This document shows positions 13,142-20,830 of a stretch of DNA of 28,593 bases, piece by piece. The translations under genes and the position numbers were made by a program. The stretch's first letter is position 1. Every line of letters begins with the position of its first letter. Location: the NCBI GenBank assembly GCA_964477485.1, contig CAYZEE010000011.1, forward strand, positions 1-28,593, given 5' to 3'. Origin of the DNA: CAYZEE01 sp964477485 (GTDB lineage: Bacteria; Patescibacteriota; Microgenomatia; Levybacterales; UBA12049). The notes beneath the pieces were generated by a model that worked only from the letters and a program-made list of their open reading frames with translations, was not told the origin of the DNA and ran no database searches.

Positions 13142-14530
13142 ATGGATATTAACATTCCAGACAAAATTCTAAATATTTATAAAAAAATTGAAAAATCAGG
13201 TTTTGAGATTTATCTTATCGGAGGATGCGTTAGGGATTTTCTTCTTAAAAAAGAGGTTAAGGATTGGGATATGACGACAAATGCAACCCCTGAGGAGATG
13301 CTGAAATTATTTCCCGATAGTTTTTATGATAATCAATTTGGAACAGTAGGAATCCCACTCAGAAATATTGAACTGACAGAGTCCTTTAAGCACTCAGCAG
13401 TAGTTGAGGTAACAACATATAGAACTGAACATGGTTATAGCGACAAAAGACATCCGGAAAAAGTTTCCTGGGGAAAAACCATTGAAGAAGATTTGTCTCG
13501 CCGTGATTTTACAATAAACGCCATTGCCCTTAAACTTTCAATTCTTAACTCTCAATTCTCAACTAATATTATTGACCCTTTTGATGGACAGAAGGATATT
13601 AAACAAAAGCTTATACGTGCTGTTGGCGATCCTAAAAAACGATTTAAAGAAGACGCTCTTCGTCTTACGAGAGCCATTCGTTTGGCCGCTCAACTTTCTT
13701 TTGAAATTGAAGAAAAAACATGGCAAGAAATTACCAAAGATGCCTATCTTGTAAAAGAAATATCAAGTGAAAGAGTAAGAGATGAACTTTTAAAAATTTT
13801 AGCAAGCGATTATCCATATGAAGGAACAATGCTTTTAAAAAACAGCAATCTCATGGAATATATTTTGCCTGAGCTTTTAAGGGGAGTCGGAGTATCACAG
13901 GCAAGACCCGGGAGGCATCACACGTCTGATGTTTTTACGCATAATATAATGTCAATGAAGTTTTGCCCTTCTTCGGATCCTCTTGTAAGATTTGCTACGC
14001 TTCTTCATGATATAGGAAAACCGGATGTTGCCTCAATCGACCAAGAGGGTCTTGTAATATTTTATAACCATGAAGTGAGAGGGGCACAAATTGCGGGAGT
14101 TATATGCGAGAGACTTAGATTTTCAAAAAAAGAAAGGGAGAAAATAGCAAATCTTATCCGCTGGCATATGTTTACGGTTGACGAAAAAATAACAGATGCT
14201 GCCGTTAGGCGATTTATAAGGAGAGTCGGGGTTGAGAATGTAAAAGACATGATGGATTTAAGAATTGGTGACAGACTTGGAGGAGGAACTCAAACGGCGC
14301 AGAGTTGGAGACTTAAGCTCTTCAAAAAAAGAGTTGAGGAACAATTGCAACCCGCGCCTTTTTCTATAAATGACCTGGCGGTGGATGGAAATGACGTTAT
14401 GAAAATATTAAATATTAAGCCGGGTCCAAAAGTCGGAGAAATACTCCAAAAACTCTTCGAGGAAGTGGATGAAGACTTATCCAAAAACAATAAAGAATAT
14501 TTGACAAAAAGAATACAAGAATTAAAATAA
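13142..14530 (+). CDS. cca: CCA-adding tRNA nucleotidyltransferase (poly(A) polymerase family) with HD domain
   Basis: Adds or repairs the 3' CCA of tRNAs; the tRNA-Gln in this window lacks an encoded CCA and would need it. The class II head domain shows YLIGGCVRDFLL (24-35), the catalytic DWDMTT (41-46), RRDFTINAIAL and the nucleotide-binding RLTRAIRLAAQL, followed by SSERVRDELLKIL. The C-terminal half is an HD phosphohydrolase domain (RHHTSDVFTHN near 259, LLHDIGKPDV near 288), also common in this family. Length (462) is normal for the HD-carrying form. A short low-complexity stretch, SILNSQFSTN, lies between motifs. Transcription probably starts within a few bases of the ATG. The YqeY gene begins 4 bases after the stop. 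A poly(A) polymerase role cannot be excluded from sequence alone. Confidence 0.9.
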   Translation: MDINIPDKILNIYKKIEKSGFEIYLIGGCVRDFLLKKEVKDWDMTTNATPEEMLKLFPDSFYDNQFGTVGIPLRNIELTESFKHSAVVEVTTYRTEHGYSDKRHPEKVSWGKTIEEDLSRRDFTINAIALKLSILNSQFSTNIIDPFDGQKDIKQKLIRAVGDPKKRFKEDALRLTRAIRLAAQLSFEIEEKTWQEITKDAYLVKEISSERVRDELLKILASDYPYEGTMLLKNSNLMEYILPELLRGVGVSQARPGRHHTSDVFTHNIMSMKFCPSSDPLVRFATLLHDIGKPDVASIDQEGLVIFYNHEVRGAQIAGVICERLRFSKKEREKIANLIRWHMFTVDEKITDAAVRRFIRRVGVENVKDMMDLRIGDRLGGGTQTAQSWRLKLFKKRVEEQLQPAPFSINDLAVDGNDVMKILNIKPGPKVGEILQKLFEEVDEDLSKNNKEYLTKRIQELK

Positions 14531-14534
14531 TTAC

Positions 14535-14987
14535 ATGACAAAAAAAGAAATACAGGCTGAACTTAAACAATCTATGCTCGCAAAAGATGAGCTAAAAATT
14601 TCTGTTCTTCGTATGCTTTTGTCCGCTATCAATTATTATGAGATTAATAAGGGTGGAGCGGGATATGAAGCGACCGATGAAGACGTGCTTTCTGCAATTG
14701 AGAAGGAAGTAAAACAGCATAAGGATTCTATTGAGCAATTTAAGAATGCAGTAAGACAAGATTTAGTTGATAAAGAAACTAAAGAACTTGAGATTCTTCA
14801 AAAATATTTGCCGGAGCAGTTAAGGGAAGAAGAAATAAGGAAAGTGGCAGTTGAGGCAGTAAGGCAAACGGGAGCAAGCACGATTGCGGATATGGGAAAA
14901 GCCATGAATGTCTTAATGCCAAAAATCAAAGGCCGAGCAGATGGAGGTTTGGTAAGCCGAATTGTAAAAGAAAGTCTTTCTCTCTAG
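14535..14987 (+). CDS. yqeY: YqeY/GatB-domain protein
   Basis: A 150-residue helical protein. This is the usual size of YqeY, which is related to the tail domain of the GatB subunit of tRNA-dependent amidotransferase. The family pattern is visible: KQSMLAKDELKISVLRML, the acidic/basic middle EKEVKQHKDSIEQFKNA, EILQKYLPEQL and the end DMGKAMNVLMPKIKGRADGG. The function of free-standing YqeY is not well defined; tRNA binding is proposed because of the GatB link. It lies directly behind the CCA-adding enzyme, so the pair is probably one tRNA-related transcript. It converges on secF with only 8 bases between stops, and no separate terminator is visible. Confidence 0.9.
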   Translation: MTKKEIQAELKQSMLAKDELKISVLRMLLSAINYYEINKGGAGYEATDEDVLSAIEKEVKQHKDSIEQFKNAVRQDLVDKETKELEILQKYLPEQLREEEIRKVAVEAVRQTGASTIADMGKAMNVLMPKIKGRADGGLVSRIVKESLSL

Positions 14988-14995
14988 AAATTAGG

Positions 14996-15904
14996 TCAAT
15001 TGGATTTTTTTCTTCTCTTCTCACTCCACTCGTGCCAGACGACAAGAAGTGGCGAGGCGTTAAAAATTGAAGAGTATGTACCGCTTGTTATTCCAATAAG
15101 AAGTGCTGCTATAAACCACTTTATGCTTTCTCCTCCAAAAAGAAGAAGGGCAAAAAGAACTAGAAGAACAGTAAGTGAGGTATTCAATGATCTATCAAGA
15201 GTCTGAAGAATTGACTCATTCACAACTTGAGAGAAGGCAACGCCCGACAGTCTTTTCAGATTTTCTCTTATTCTATCGAAAACAACGATCGTATCATGAA
15301 CAGAAAACCCAATAACCGTAAGAAGCGCTGTTAGAAAAAGCGAATCTACTTCAACTTTTAAAAAATGACCAAGTATTGCAAAAATCCCAACCACAACCAG
15401 AACATCATGAATAAGAGCGGCTATTGCGCATACCCCAAAACGAAGACTACTGGCTGGTTTTGGAACACTACGGAACGACCAGGTAATATATAAAATAATA
15501 AGAATCGATGCAAGGATTACGGCCCTAACTGCATTAGCCGTAGTTTCCGCTCCAATTGTAGGTCCTATTGTTTCAAATTGTACCTCCTTAGCACCCTTAA
15601 ATTCTTTAGATACTTTGTCTATAAAATCCTTATTCTGTTTTTGGCTCATCGGGCTTGTTCTCACAACAACAGAATTCCCAGACTGTGTAATAGTTGATAC
15701 TTTCAGATTTTCCGAAATTAAAAGATTTTTCGTTCGTTCAACTGTCTGCGTTTCAACTTTAGGATAACTTACGGTTAAATTTGAACCTCCTGTAAAATCA
15801 ATTGAAAGATTAAGCCCCCATAGAATAAGGGCGATAAATCCTGGCACAACTACAATTAAAGACAGTCCAAAGTACCAATTTTTTTTACCAATAATGTCAA
15901 TCAT
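14996..15904 (-). CDS. secF: Protein-export membrane protein SecF
   Basis: Partner of SecD in the proton-driven step of Sec protein export. N-terminal helix 1 (FGLSLIVVVPGFIALILWG) is followed by LSIDFTGGSNLTV, the SecF signature at the start of the external domain. A C-terminal block of five helices contains SVHDTIVVFDRIRENL, with the conserved Asp/Arg of the transport helix. The length of 302 residues is normal. The start overlaps the secD 3' end by 8 bases, the common arrangement for coupled SecDF. Last gene of the DUF4446 - DUF3048 - winged-helix - secD - secF operon. Confidence 0.95.
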   Translation of the reverse strand: MIDIIGKKNWYFGLSLIVVVPGFIALILWGLNLSIDFTGGSNLTVSYPKVETQTVERTKNLLISENLKVSTITQSGNSVVVRTSPMSQKQNKDFIDKVSKEFKGAKEVQFETIGPTIGAETTANAVRAVILASILIILYITWSFRSVPKPASSLRFGVCAIAALIHDVLVVVGIFAILGHFLKVEVDSLFLTALLTVIGFSVHDTIVVFDRIRENLKRLSGVAFSQVVNESILQTLDRSLNTSLTVLLVLFALLLFGGESIKWFIAALLIGITSGTYSSIFNASPLLVVWHEWSEKRRKKSN

Positions 15905-17234
15905 ATAAAACCCTCAAAAACGTTCTGGTTATCACAATTGCTGAAAACATAGAGATCAATACTCCGATAGCCAGAACAAGAGCAAAACCTTTAACAGTCC
16001 CCGTCCCAAATTCATAAAGAATTGCACTGGTTATAAGAGTTGAAACATTTGAATCTCTTATAGATGACCATGCTCTTGAGAAGCCCAGCTCTGTTGCAAT
16101 TTCTTCTCTTTTGCCAAGCCTTTTTTCTTCTTTTATTCTTTCAAAAATCAAGATATTGGCATCAACTGCCATGCCGATTGAAAGAATAAAACCTGCGATG
16201 CCTGAAAGAGTCAAAGTTATTCCATACGGAGTAACATTGCTAAGTTTAAAAATGGCAAGAACAATTAAAGCGTAGACAGATAGAGCAAGACTTGCTAAAA
16301 CCCCAAGCCTTCCATATAAAACACACATAAAAAGAACTATTATGATAAATCCAATAATCCCAGCCAGGAGACTTTTTTTAAGAGATTCCAGTCCTAAAGT
16401 CGGGCCTATAACTTGCTGCTCAAGTACAGTCAGCGGAACAGGAAGTGCTCCTGCATTAAGTTGCGTACTCAAAGTCTTTGCTTCATCAACTGTAAATCCG
16501 CCTGTTATAACTGCATTTCCCGTTAAGATTGGCTCATTAACCCTTGGCGCTTCAATCACTTGATTATCCAAAACTATGGCAACGACTTTATTAACATTCC
16601 TTTTTGTTATATCTGCAAATTTTTGGGCCCCTTCTGATGAGAAAATTAATTGGACTTGAGGTTTGCCTGTATTTGGATCAAAAGTTACACTTGACTGCTG
16701 TAAGTCACTACCGCTAAGCTTTGTTTTTATTGGGTTTTTTCCCAAAATCTCAACAATTCCCAAAGGATATGCGGAAGAAGAGGCTATTTCTGCCGCTTTA
16801 GATGCTTCCCCCGACTCCCAGAAGGAAAGTTGCGCTGTTGTTCCGATTAAATTTATTGCCTGATTAACATCCGTAACTCCTGGCAACTCAACTATAATTC
16901 TTGAATCGCCATTTACACTTGCTGTCTGAGTAATCGGCTCTGAAACACCAAAAAAATTAATTCTTTTCTCAATGACTGCCTTCGCAGAGTCTAGCGCTTG
17001 GGTTCTTTGTGAAGAAGGGATATTTGACATATTGGCCCTGAATGTTATACTGGTCCCTCCTGCTAGATCAAGCCCTCTTCGGAAAGCAAGCTCATTTTGT
17101 ATATGAAATTTTTGGAGTATAGAATTAGGATCAAGGCTAATACCCCCGATTTTTATACCTGGCAGATTGATAAATACGCTCAAAGCGCTGATAATAATGA
17201 TGAACCAAAAGAAACGTCGGGAACTTTTACTCAT
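15897..17234 (-). CDS. secD: Protein-export membrane protein SecD
   Basis: Membrane subunit that pulls exported chains across using the proton gradient, with SecF. It has an N-terminal helix, RRGLDLAGGTSITF (SecD signature), a periplasmic-type domain (VELPGVTDVNQAINLIGTTA), and six helices with the conserved GMAVDANILIFERIKEE segment. At 445 residues it is shorter than E. coli SecD (about 615) but near the size of Gram-positive and CPR forms; the shortfall is in the external domain. The ATG overlaps the stop of the winged-helix gene by 4 bases (ATGA). Confidence 0.95.
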   Translation of the reverse strand: MSKSSRRFFWFIIIISALSVFINLPGIKIGGISLDPNSILQKFHIQNELAFRRGLDLAGGTSITFRANMSNIPSSQRTQALDSAKAVIEKRINFFGVSEPITQTASVNGDSRIIVELPGVTDVNQAINLIGTTAQLSFWESGEASKAAEIASSSAYPLGIVEILGKNPIKTKLSGSDLQQSSVTFDPNTGKPQVQLIFSSEGAQKFADITKRNVNKVVAIVLDNQVIEAPRVNEPILTGNAVITGGFTVDEAKTLSTQLNAGALPVPLTVLEQQVIGPTLGLESLKKSLLAGIIGFIIIVLFMCVLYGRLGVLASLALSVYALIVLAIFKLSNVTPYGITLTLSGIAGFILSIGMAVDANILIFERIKEEKRLGKREEIATELGFSRAWSSIRDSNVSTLITSAILYEFGTGTVKGFALVLAIGVLISMFSAIVITRTFLRVLYD

Positions 17235-17806
17235 ACCAGCATGCCTTCTTCATCGCCTATAAGCATAATCCTTGATTGCGCGAGAATCGAAAGGACAAAC
17301 GGATCCCGTCTTTTTTTTCTAAAATCGAACTCTTCTTCAGACATCACCGTATAGTTTATCTCAAAGTTAAGTCTTTTTTCTTCAGCTCTTATAAGAAGGG
17401 TCAATTCTGGCAGCACAACTGTTCCCACTATAAGAAAGTTAATTTCATCAGGCTGGGTCTTTAATCTCCTGACAAACTTGCCCGAGAACATTGCGTATCT
17501 TATTTTTCCGAGTTTTGCTCTATTTTTAAGAATTTCAGCACCAAGACCTGATATTTTTGCTCCCAGTCTTAGAAGATCATAAAAGAATGGATAATTTTTA
17601 GATAAAGAATAATAAAGCCTGTTTGCGCGCGGTTCTTTTTCTAAAATTCCTTTTTTTTCTAAATATGACAGCTCCCGTCTTACTGCATTTATCTCATCGC
17701 CCGTCCTTCTAACAAGCTCTCGGACATGATACATTTCTGACGGATTTGATAGAAAAACCTCCAACAGCTTTACCCGAGATTTTGATGTAATTAGATCAGA
17801 AAACAT
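17231..17806 (-). CDS. Winged-helix protein with degenerate nucleotidyltransferase-like domain
   Basis: A 191-residue protein. The N-terminal winged helix (about 1-70: KSRVKLLEVFLSN, YHVRELVRRTGDEINAVRREL, LEKKGILEKE) is ArsR/MarR-like. The rest follows the pattern of proteins in which such a domain is fused to a minimal nucleotidyltransferase (EINFLIVGTVVLPELTLLI, INYTVMSEEEF, FVLSILAQSRIMLIGDE). The usual catalytic signatures, GSxARGE and DxD, are degraded to SGKFVRR (108-114) and DEIN (120-123), so the transferase is probably inactive and may act as a binding or dimer domain. It overlaps secD by 4 bases, starts 10 bases after the DUF3048 stop and could regulate this operon. Regulation of secDF is a hypothesis from position. 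Confidence 0.75.
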   Translation of the reverse strand: MFSDLITSKSRVKLLEVFLSNPSEMYHVRELVRRTGDEINAVRRELSYLEKKGILEKEPRANRLYYSLSKNYPFFYDLLRLGAKISGLGAEILKNRAKLGKIRYAMFSGKFVRRLKTQPDEINFLIVGTVVLPELTLLIRAEEKRLNFEINYTVMSEEEFDFRKKRRDPFVLSILAQSRIMLIGDEEGMLV

Positions 17807-17816
17807 AAGCCTGCCC

Positions 17817-18992
17817 CTACTTCACAGTAACTACTCCAGTTGTGGGCAGGATCTCAAACCAAATTTTTCCTCTGTTAAATTTAACAGGATTTCCTAAATT
17901 GTCGTAGATTAATGTTCTCGACGTTCGGCTATCTTTGCTCCAAGCTCCTTTTATTTCCTTACCGTCCATGAATATTAAAGCCTTACCCGTACCTATTGTT
18001 TTATACAAGAGATGAACATTGTCTGGATATCCATCATTTGCATGACTTTCCTGCATAAATAATACTACAATATTTTTTGAAGTCAACTGTTTGTTTGTAT
18101 CTCTGTCTATGTGAGGCTTTCCTCCATTATTTCTGCTGTACAAATTTATTGTTGGATCATATGTCCAATCAACATAATAATCCGGGTCTCCTGTCCAAAA
18201 TTCAAGATGAATTGACTGACTTGTCCCTCTCTGAGAAACACTCGCATCATCCTTGAAAGAGTAAGGTACAAATCCTTTGTCCCAAGATGTTCCATTCTTG
18301 TCAACATTGGTAAACCCTCTGTTTGTTGCCGCATAATCCCATAATTTTTCTGTCGTCGAATACATCGTGTGTTCTGTCGCCGCTTGGTGTCCCAGCCTGT
18401 TATAATCTCTCCAGAAAACCGGAAAACCAATTGAAAACTGACTCATATCATTGTATCCAGTCCAGCCATAGTCTGTAAGCTGGGAAAGTGCATCAGCAGG
18501 CCCTGGCTGATTTGCTCCTCCTACGTGTGTGTATAAAGGATAAGTCCCATATTCTGAAATAAAGTTAATAAAGTAAGTTCTGGCTGAGCGAACTGGACCC
18601 ACCTCTCCAGCATCCTGACAATAATAAACCGCCAAAAATCTGGTAATTCCTCCTTCTGCCACCGCTTCATATACTACATCTGCAAAAGATAAACCCGACT
18701 GAGGTCTTGCGTCAACATGATTTTCTATCATAATTCCCAGTGGTCTATGTTTTTCCCACCACTCTCTCTGTTGTTTTGAATAGAGTGCGCCGTTTAATGG
18801 ACACTGCTCTGTTTTGGGCAAATTTTCATTAAACACCAACTGACCGCTTGCTGTTTGACTAGGTTTTGGTAAAGGAGAGGTCAAAACGCCTGAAGATCCA
18901 AATGCTTTTGAAAAAAACACATAAGAAACTCCAGATGAGATGATATAAACTATAATTATCAAAATAATTGTCAAAAGTTTTCTTTTACCCAT
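17817..18992 (-). CDS. DUF3048-domain protein (YerB-like)
   Basis: A 391-residue exported protein of the DUF3048/YerB family, function unknown. One N-terminal membrane helix (about 5-30) has no lipobox cysteine, so it is anchored by the helix rather than by lipid. The N-terminal half holds the family blocks RPLGIMIENHVDARPQSGLS, DVVYEAVAEGGITRFLAVYY and GPVRSARTYFINF. The C-terminal half has VHLLYKTIGTGKALIFMDGK and ends FEILPTTGVVTVK. Length is normal. It begins 3 bases after the DUF4446 stop and precedes the winged-helix gene. Being next to secDF fits a surface-located product that needs export. Confidence 0.88.
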   Translation of the reverse strand: MGKRKLLTIILIIIVYIISSGVSYVFFSKAFGSSGVLTSPLPKPSQTASGQLVFNENLPKTEQCPLNGALYSKQQREWWEKHRPLGIMIENHVDARPQSGLSFADVVYEAVAEGGITRFLAVYYCQDAGEVGPVRSARTYFINFISEYGTYPLYTHVGGANQPGPADALSQLTDYGWTGYNDMSQFSIGFPVFWRDYNRLGHQAATEHTMYSTTEKLWDYAATNRGFTNVDKNGTSWDKGFVPYSFKDDASVSQRGTSQSIHLEFWTGDPDYYVDWTYDPTINLYSRNNGGKPHIDRDTNKQLTSKNIVVLFMQESHANDGYPDNVHLLYKTIGTGKALIFMDGKEIKGAWSKDSRTSRTLIYDNLGNPVKFNRGKIWFEILPTTGVVTVK

Positions 18993-18995
18993 TGG

Positions 18996-19460
18996 CTAAT
19001 CTTCTTTCTTTGTAGTTTTTAATGCTTTTTTCTCTTCCTCTGATAATTCATATTCTACTCCTTTTCCGTTTACGACTCTTTTTGCGTACCATCTTGTACC
19101 GGAACGCGAATAGAGAGCGGAAATTACTATTCCAGTATCTTCTTTATCTACCAAAGATAATATAAAACTCTGGTTTCCGCCGGTATCTTTAAAAGGGTTA
19201 AAACGAAGAAGTCCAATCTTTTGGATATGCAAAAGTCCGTCTTTCTCAAGGTTTGCACAATAGTTTTTCAAATAGCCTATGTCTTTTGCGTGAATATCAA
19301 TTTTATCTAAGGTTTCTTCAATAATTGACTTGAGATTTTTGTTGTTAGCACCGCGAGTTAGCTTGTTATAATGGGACGAAAGCCTCCAAAAATATATTGT
19401 AAGCGCTAAAAGCCAGACCAAAACTATAGCAAAAAAAATAAGAACATAATTGGGTAACAT
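18996..19460 (-). CDS. DUF4446 family membrane protein
   Basis: A 154-residue protein with one N-terminal membrane helix (about 3-26) and a coiled-coil-prone stretch (LKSIIEETLDKIDIHAKDIG). The DUF4446 core is IQKIGLLRFNPFKDTGGNQSFILSLVD with ALYSRSGTRWYAKRV. The tail is Lys/Glu-rich (ELSEEEKKALKTTKKED). Function is unknown. First gene of the operon leading to secDF. Its promoter (TTGACA-N18-TAATAT, 19473-19502) leaves almost no leader and interlocks with that of the divergent gene at 19527. Confidence 0.88.
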   Translation of the reverse strand: MLPNYVLIFFAIVLVWLLALTIYFWRLSSHYNKLTRGANNKNLKSIIEETLDKIDIHAKDIGYLKNYCANLEKDGLLHIQKIGLLRFNPFKDTGGNQSFILSLVDKEDTGIVISALYSRSGTRWYAKRVVNGKGVEYELSEEEKKALKTTKKED

Positions 19461-19472
19461 ATATATTCATCT

Positions 19473-19502
19473 ATATTAGCCTCTTGACAGGCATGATGTC
19501 AA
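19473..19502 (-). promoter_or_regulatory. Promoter of the DUF4446-secDF operon
   Basis: On the minus strand a perfect TTGACA (complement of 19497-19502), an 18-base spacer and TAATAT (complement of 19473-19478). The start point falls a few bases before ATG 19460. The spacer contains the -35 box of the opposite promoter. Confidence 0.65.
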
Positions 19503-19513
19503 TAGTGTAATCT
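19484..19513 (+). promoter_or_regulatory. Promoter of the gene pair at 19527-20001
   Basis: A perfect TTGACA (19484-19489), then TGTAAT at 16 bases (19506-19511) or TAATCT at 18 (19508-19513). Start near 19520, so the leader before ATG 19527 is under 10 bases. TTGACA and TGTCAA (19497-19502) make an inverted repeat with a 7-base centre. Confidence 0.6.
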
Positions 19514-19526
19514 AGGCTCTATTGCC

Positions 19527-19841
19527 ATGAGTAAGGCTAAAAGAAAAACTCGTAAGCAAAAAATAACGGCTGATCTTCACCGCCAACTTTACTCGTTAAA
19601 GAGTCAAGAGCCTCTAATTTATCAAAAAGAGAAGTCCGAAGAAGCTCCAAAAGTAAATCCGGCAGTTCAAATTATGCAAAATAAAATTCCTCAAACAGCA
19701 ACTGCAACCGTTAATTATCCCTTTTTAATCCGGGATATTACTAAAACAGGAATTTTAACAATTGCTATTGCCATTGCACAGCTTTTTATCTTTTTTCTTT
19801 TTAAAATCCATATATTGAAATTACCTGGAATAATCTATTAA
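19527..19841 (+). CDS. Small basic single-span membrane protein, unknown
   Basis: A 104-residue protein. The N-terminus is strongly basic (MSKAKRKTRKQKITADLHRQ) and probably cytoplasmic, the middle is polar, and one C-terminal helix (about 76-96, ILTIAIAIAQLFIFFLF) could anchor it. It lies 19 bases upstream of the DUF5679 gene in the same transcript. The basic tail could bind nucleic acid or the ribosome, but I do not recognise the family. It is transcribed divergently from DUF4446 with an interlocked promoter and nearly no leader. Confidence 0.7.
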   Translation: MSKAKRKTRKQKITADLHRQLYSLKSQEPLIYQKEKSEEAPKVNPAVQIMQNKIPQTATATVNYPFLIRDITKTGILTIAIAIAQLFIFFLFKIHILKLPGIIY

Positions 19842-19860
19842 AGAAAGGGGGTGAAGAATA

Positions 19861-20001
19861 ATGGCATCAATGTATTGCGTAAAATGTAGAGCAAAAAGAG
19901 ATGACCCAAATGCTCAAAGAGTTACCATGAAAAATGGTAAACCAGCTCTTAAAGGTAAGTGTCCGGTCTGCGGTACGGGAATGTACAAGATTGGAGGCTA
20001 A
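19861..20001 (+). CDS. DUF5679-like zinc-ribbon protein (46 aa)
   Basis: A 46-residue protein starting MASMYCVKCRAKRDDP. Two CxxC pairs (YCVKC near 5-9 and CPVCG near 35-39) would bind one zinc ion; between them is VTMKNGKPALKGKC, the DUF5679 pattern. The role is unknown; such small zinc ribbons are often ribosome- or RNA-associated, which is only a suggestion here. A strong ribosome-binding site (AAAGGGGGTGA) lies just upstream, in contrast to most genes of the window. A palindromic structure begins right at its stop codon, followed by a terminator. Unusually short, but codon pattern, motif and ribosome site make it secure. Confidence 0.9.
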   Translation: MASMYCVKCRAKRDDPNAQRVTMKNGKPALKGKCPVCGTGMYKIGG

Positions 20002-20058
20002 TTTCTTGAAGAATCTATCGATAGAGCCTGCTTGTCAGGCATGAATTTCTTCAAGAAA
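20002..20058. repeat. Three-way-junction palindrome after the DUF5679 gene
   Basis: The outer arms TTTCTTGAAGAA (20002-20013) and TTCTTCAAGAAA (20047-20058) pair perfectly over 12 bp. Inside lie two further hairpins: TCTATCGATAGA (20014-20025, a perfect 12-base palindrome) and GCCTG-CTTGT-CAGGC (20026-20040). The outer stem, the first hairpin and the second hairpin follow each other without gaps, giving a clean three-way junction as RNA or a branched cruciform as DNA. It begins one base after the stop codon. Confidence 0.65.
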
Positions 20059-20066
20059 ACAAATTG

Positions 20067-20105
20067 AAAAACCCCTAGAAATTATTTATAATCCCAGGGG
20101 TTTTT
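20067..20105 (+). terminator. Strong Rho-independent terminator
   Basis: AAAAACCCCT (20067-20076) and AGGGGTTTTT (20096-20105) form a 10-bp stem with a 19-base AT-rich loop and a run of T. It ends the 19527-DUF5679 transcript; the symmetric A/T runs would let it act in both directions. Confidence 0.85.
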
Positions 20106-20120
20106 CATTTGATTGAGCCT

Positions 20121-20150
20121 GGACACACCCCGCCTAAACACACCTGGTGT
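20121..20150. repeat. ACACACC repeats upstream of the phosphatase gene
   Basis: GGACACACC (20121-20129) recurs at 20838-20846 just behind the phosphatase gene; a further ACACACC is at 20138-20144. ACACC-T-GGTGT (20140-20150) is a perfect small palindrome. From 20151 to 20260 I see only a 7-bp inverted repeat (AATCTTT 20176-20182, AAAGATT 20191-20197) and no clear promoter. Confidence 0.5.
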
Positions 20151-20260
20151 AGGTAGGATTGTATTATCGTCGAACAATCTTTATTGAAACAAAGATTCTA
20201 AAAAGTATGTGGCCCGTACAGCCACCATTTTCCGTTGGAAAAGATGATTTAATTAGTCCA

Positions 20261-20830
20261 ATGGCACAACTAATTTTTGTAACTCATCCTTCGGTGAAGA
20301 TAGACCCGCATAAGTCAATAGATCAATGGATAGTTTCCGAAGAAGGATGGAGGAAAGTTAAAAGATTGATAAAAAAATCTTTTTGGAAGGATGTAAATAG
20401 AATTTATTCAAGTCAGGAAAATAAAGCAAAAAGGGTGGCAGAAGAAATCGCTGATTCGTTTGAAAACCTTCATTTGAATACTCCACTCACTTTACTTGGT
20501 GAAGTTAATAGAAGTTCAACTGGTTATATGGACAGAAATGATTATGAGCAAGCAGTTGAAGAATTCTATTTGTACCCAGATAAAAGTTATAAGGATTGGG
20601 AGAAGGCAAACGATGCAACCAAAAGAATTGTTTCTGCTGCATCAGAAATAATGGATGAGAATAAAAACAAGACAGTTGCAATCGTGGGGCATGGGATGAC
20701 AGGAACTTTATTGCTCTGTTTTATTAAAGGCATAAAACCCACTAGAAAGGAAGGTCCTAAAAATATGGGATGTTTTGTTAAAATTGATTGGGACAATAAA
20801 AAACTTCTAACCCCATGGCTTAAGTATTAA
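20261..20830 (+). CDS. Variant histidine phosphatase superfamily protein
   Basis: A 189-residue protein of the histidine phosphatase (phosphoglycerate mutase-like) fold. The N-terminal catalytic motif, usually RHG, reads THP (FVTHPSV), so the nucleophilic His is kept but the Arg and Gly are lost. Further matches are SEEGWRKVKRL (usual LtxxGxxqA), IYSSQENKAKRVAEEI (usual SPLxRxxxTA, with the Arg also changed), and the second His in VAIVGHGMTGTLL. The changed anion-binding Arg residues suggest an altered substrate or weak activity. The frame stays open upstream to TTG 20159; ATG 20261 is chosen because the family begins about three residues before the beta strand leading to THP. It stands alone, flanked by GGACACACC repeats, and converges on the ABC permease gene. 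It may be a late arrival. Confidence 0.8.
   Translation: MAQLIFVTHPSVKIDPHKSIDQWIVSEEGWRKVKRLIKKSFWKDVNRIYSSQENKAKRVAEEIADSFENLHLNTPLTLLGEVNRSSTGYMDRNDYEQAVEEFYLYPDKSYKDWEKANDATKRIVSAASEIMDENKNKTVAIVGHGMTGTLLLCFIKGIKPTRKEGPKNMGCFVKIDWDNKKLLTPWLKY

Noticed and set aside
18146..18430. Long reading frame overlapping the DUF3048 gene in another frame
   Set aside because: It has no ribosome site or known motif and lies wholly within a well-supported gene.
20002..20058. Hammerhead ribozyme
   Set aside because: It is a three-way junction, but the CUGANGA and GAAA core elements are missing at the junction.
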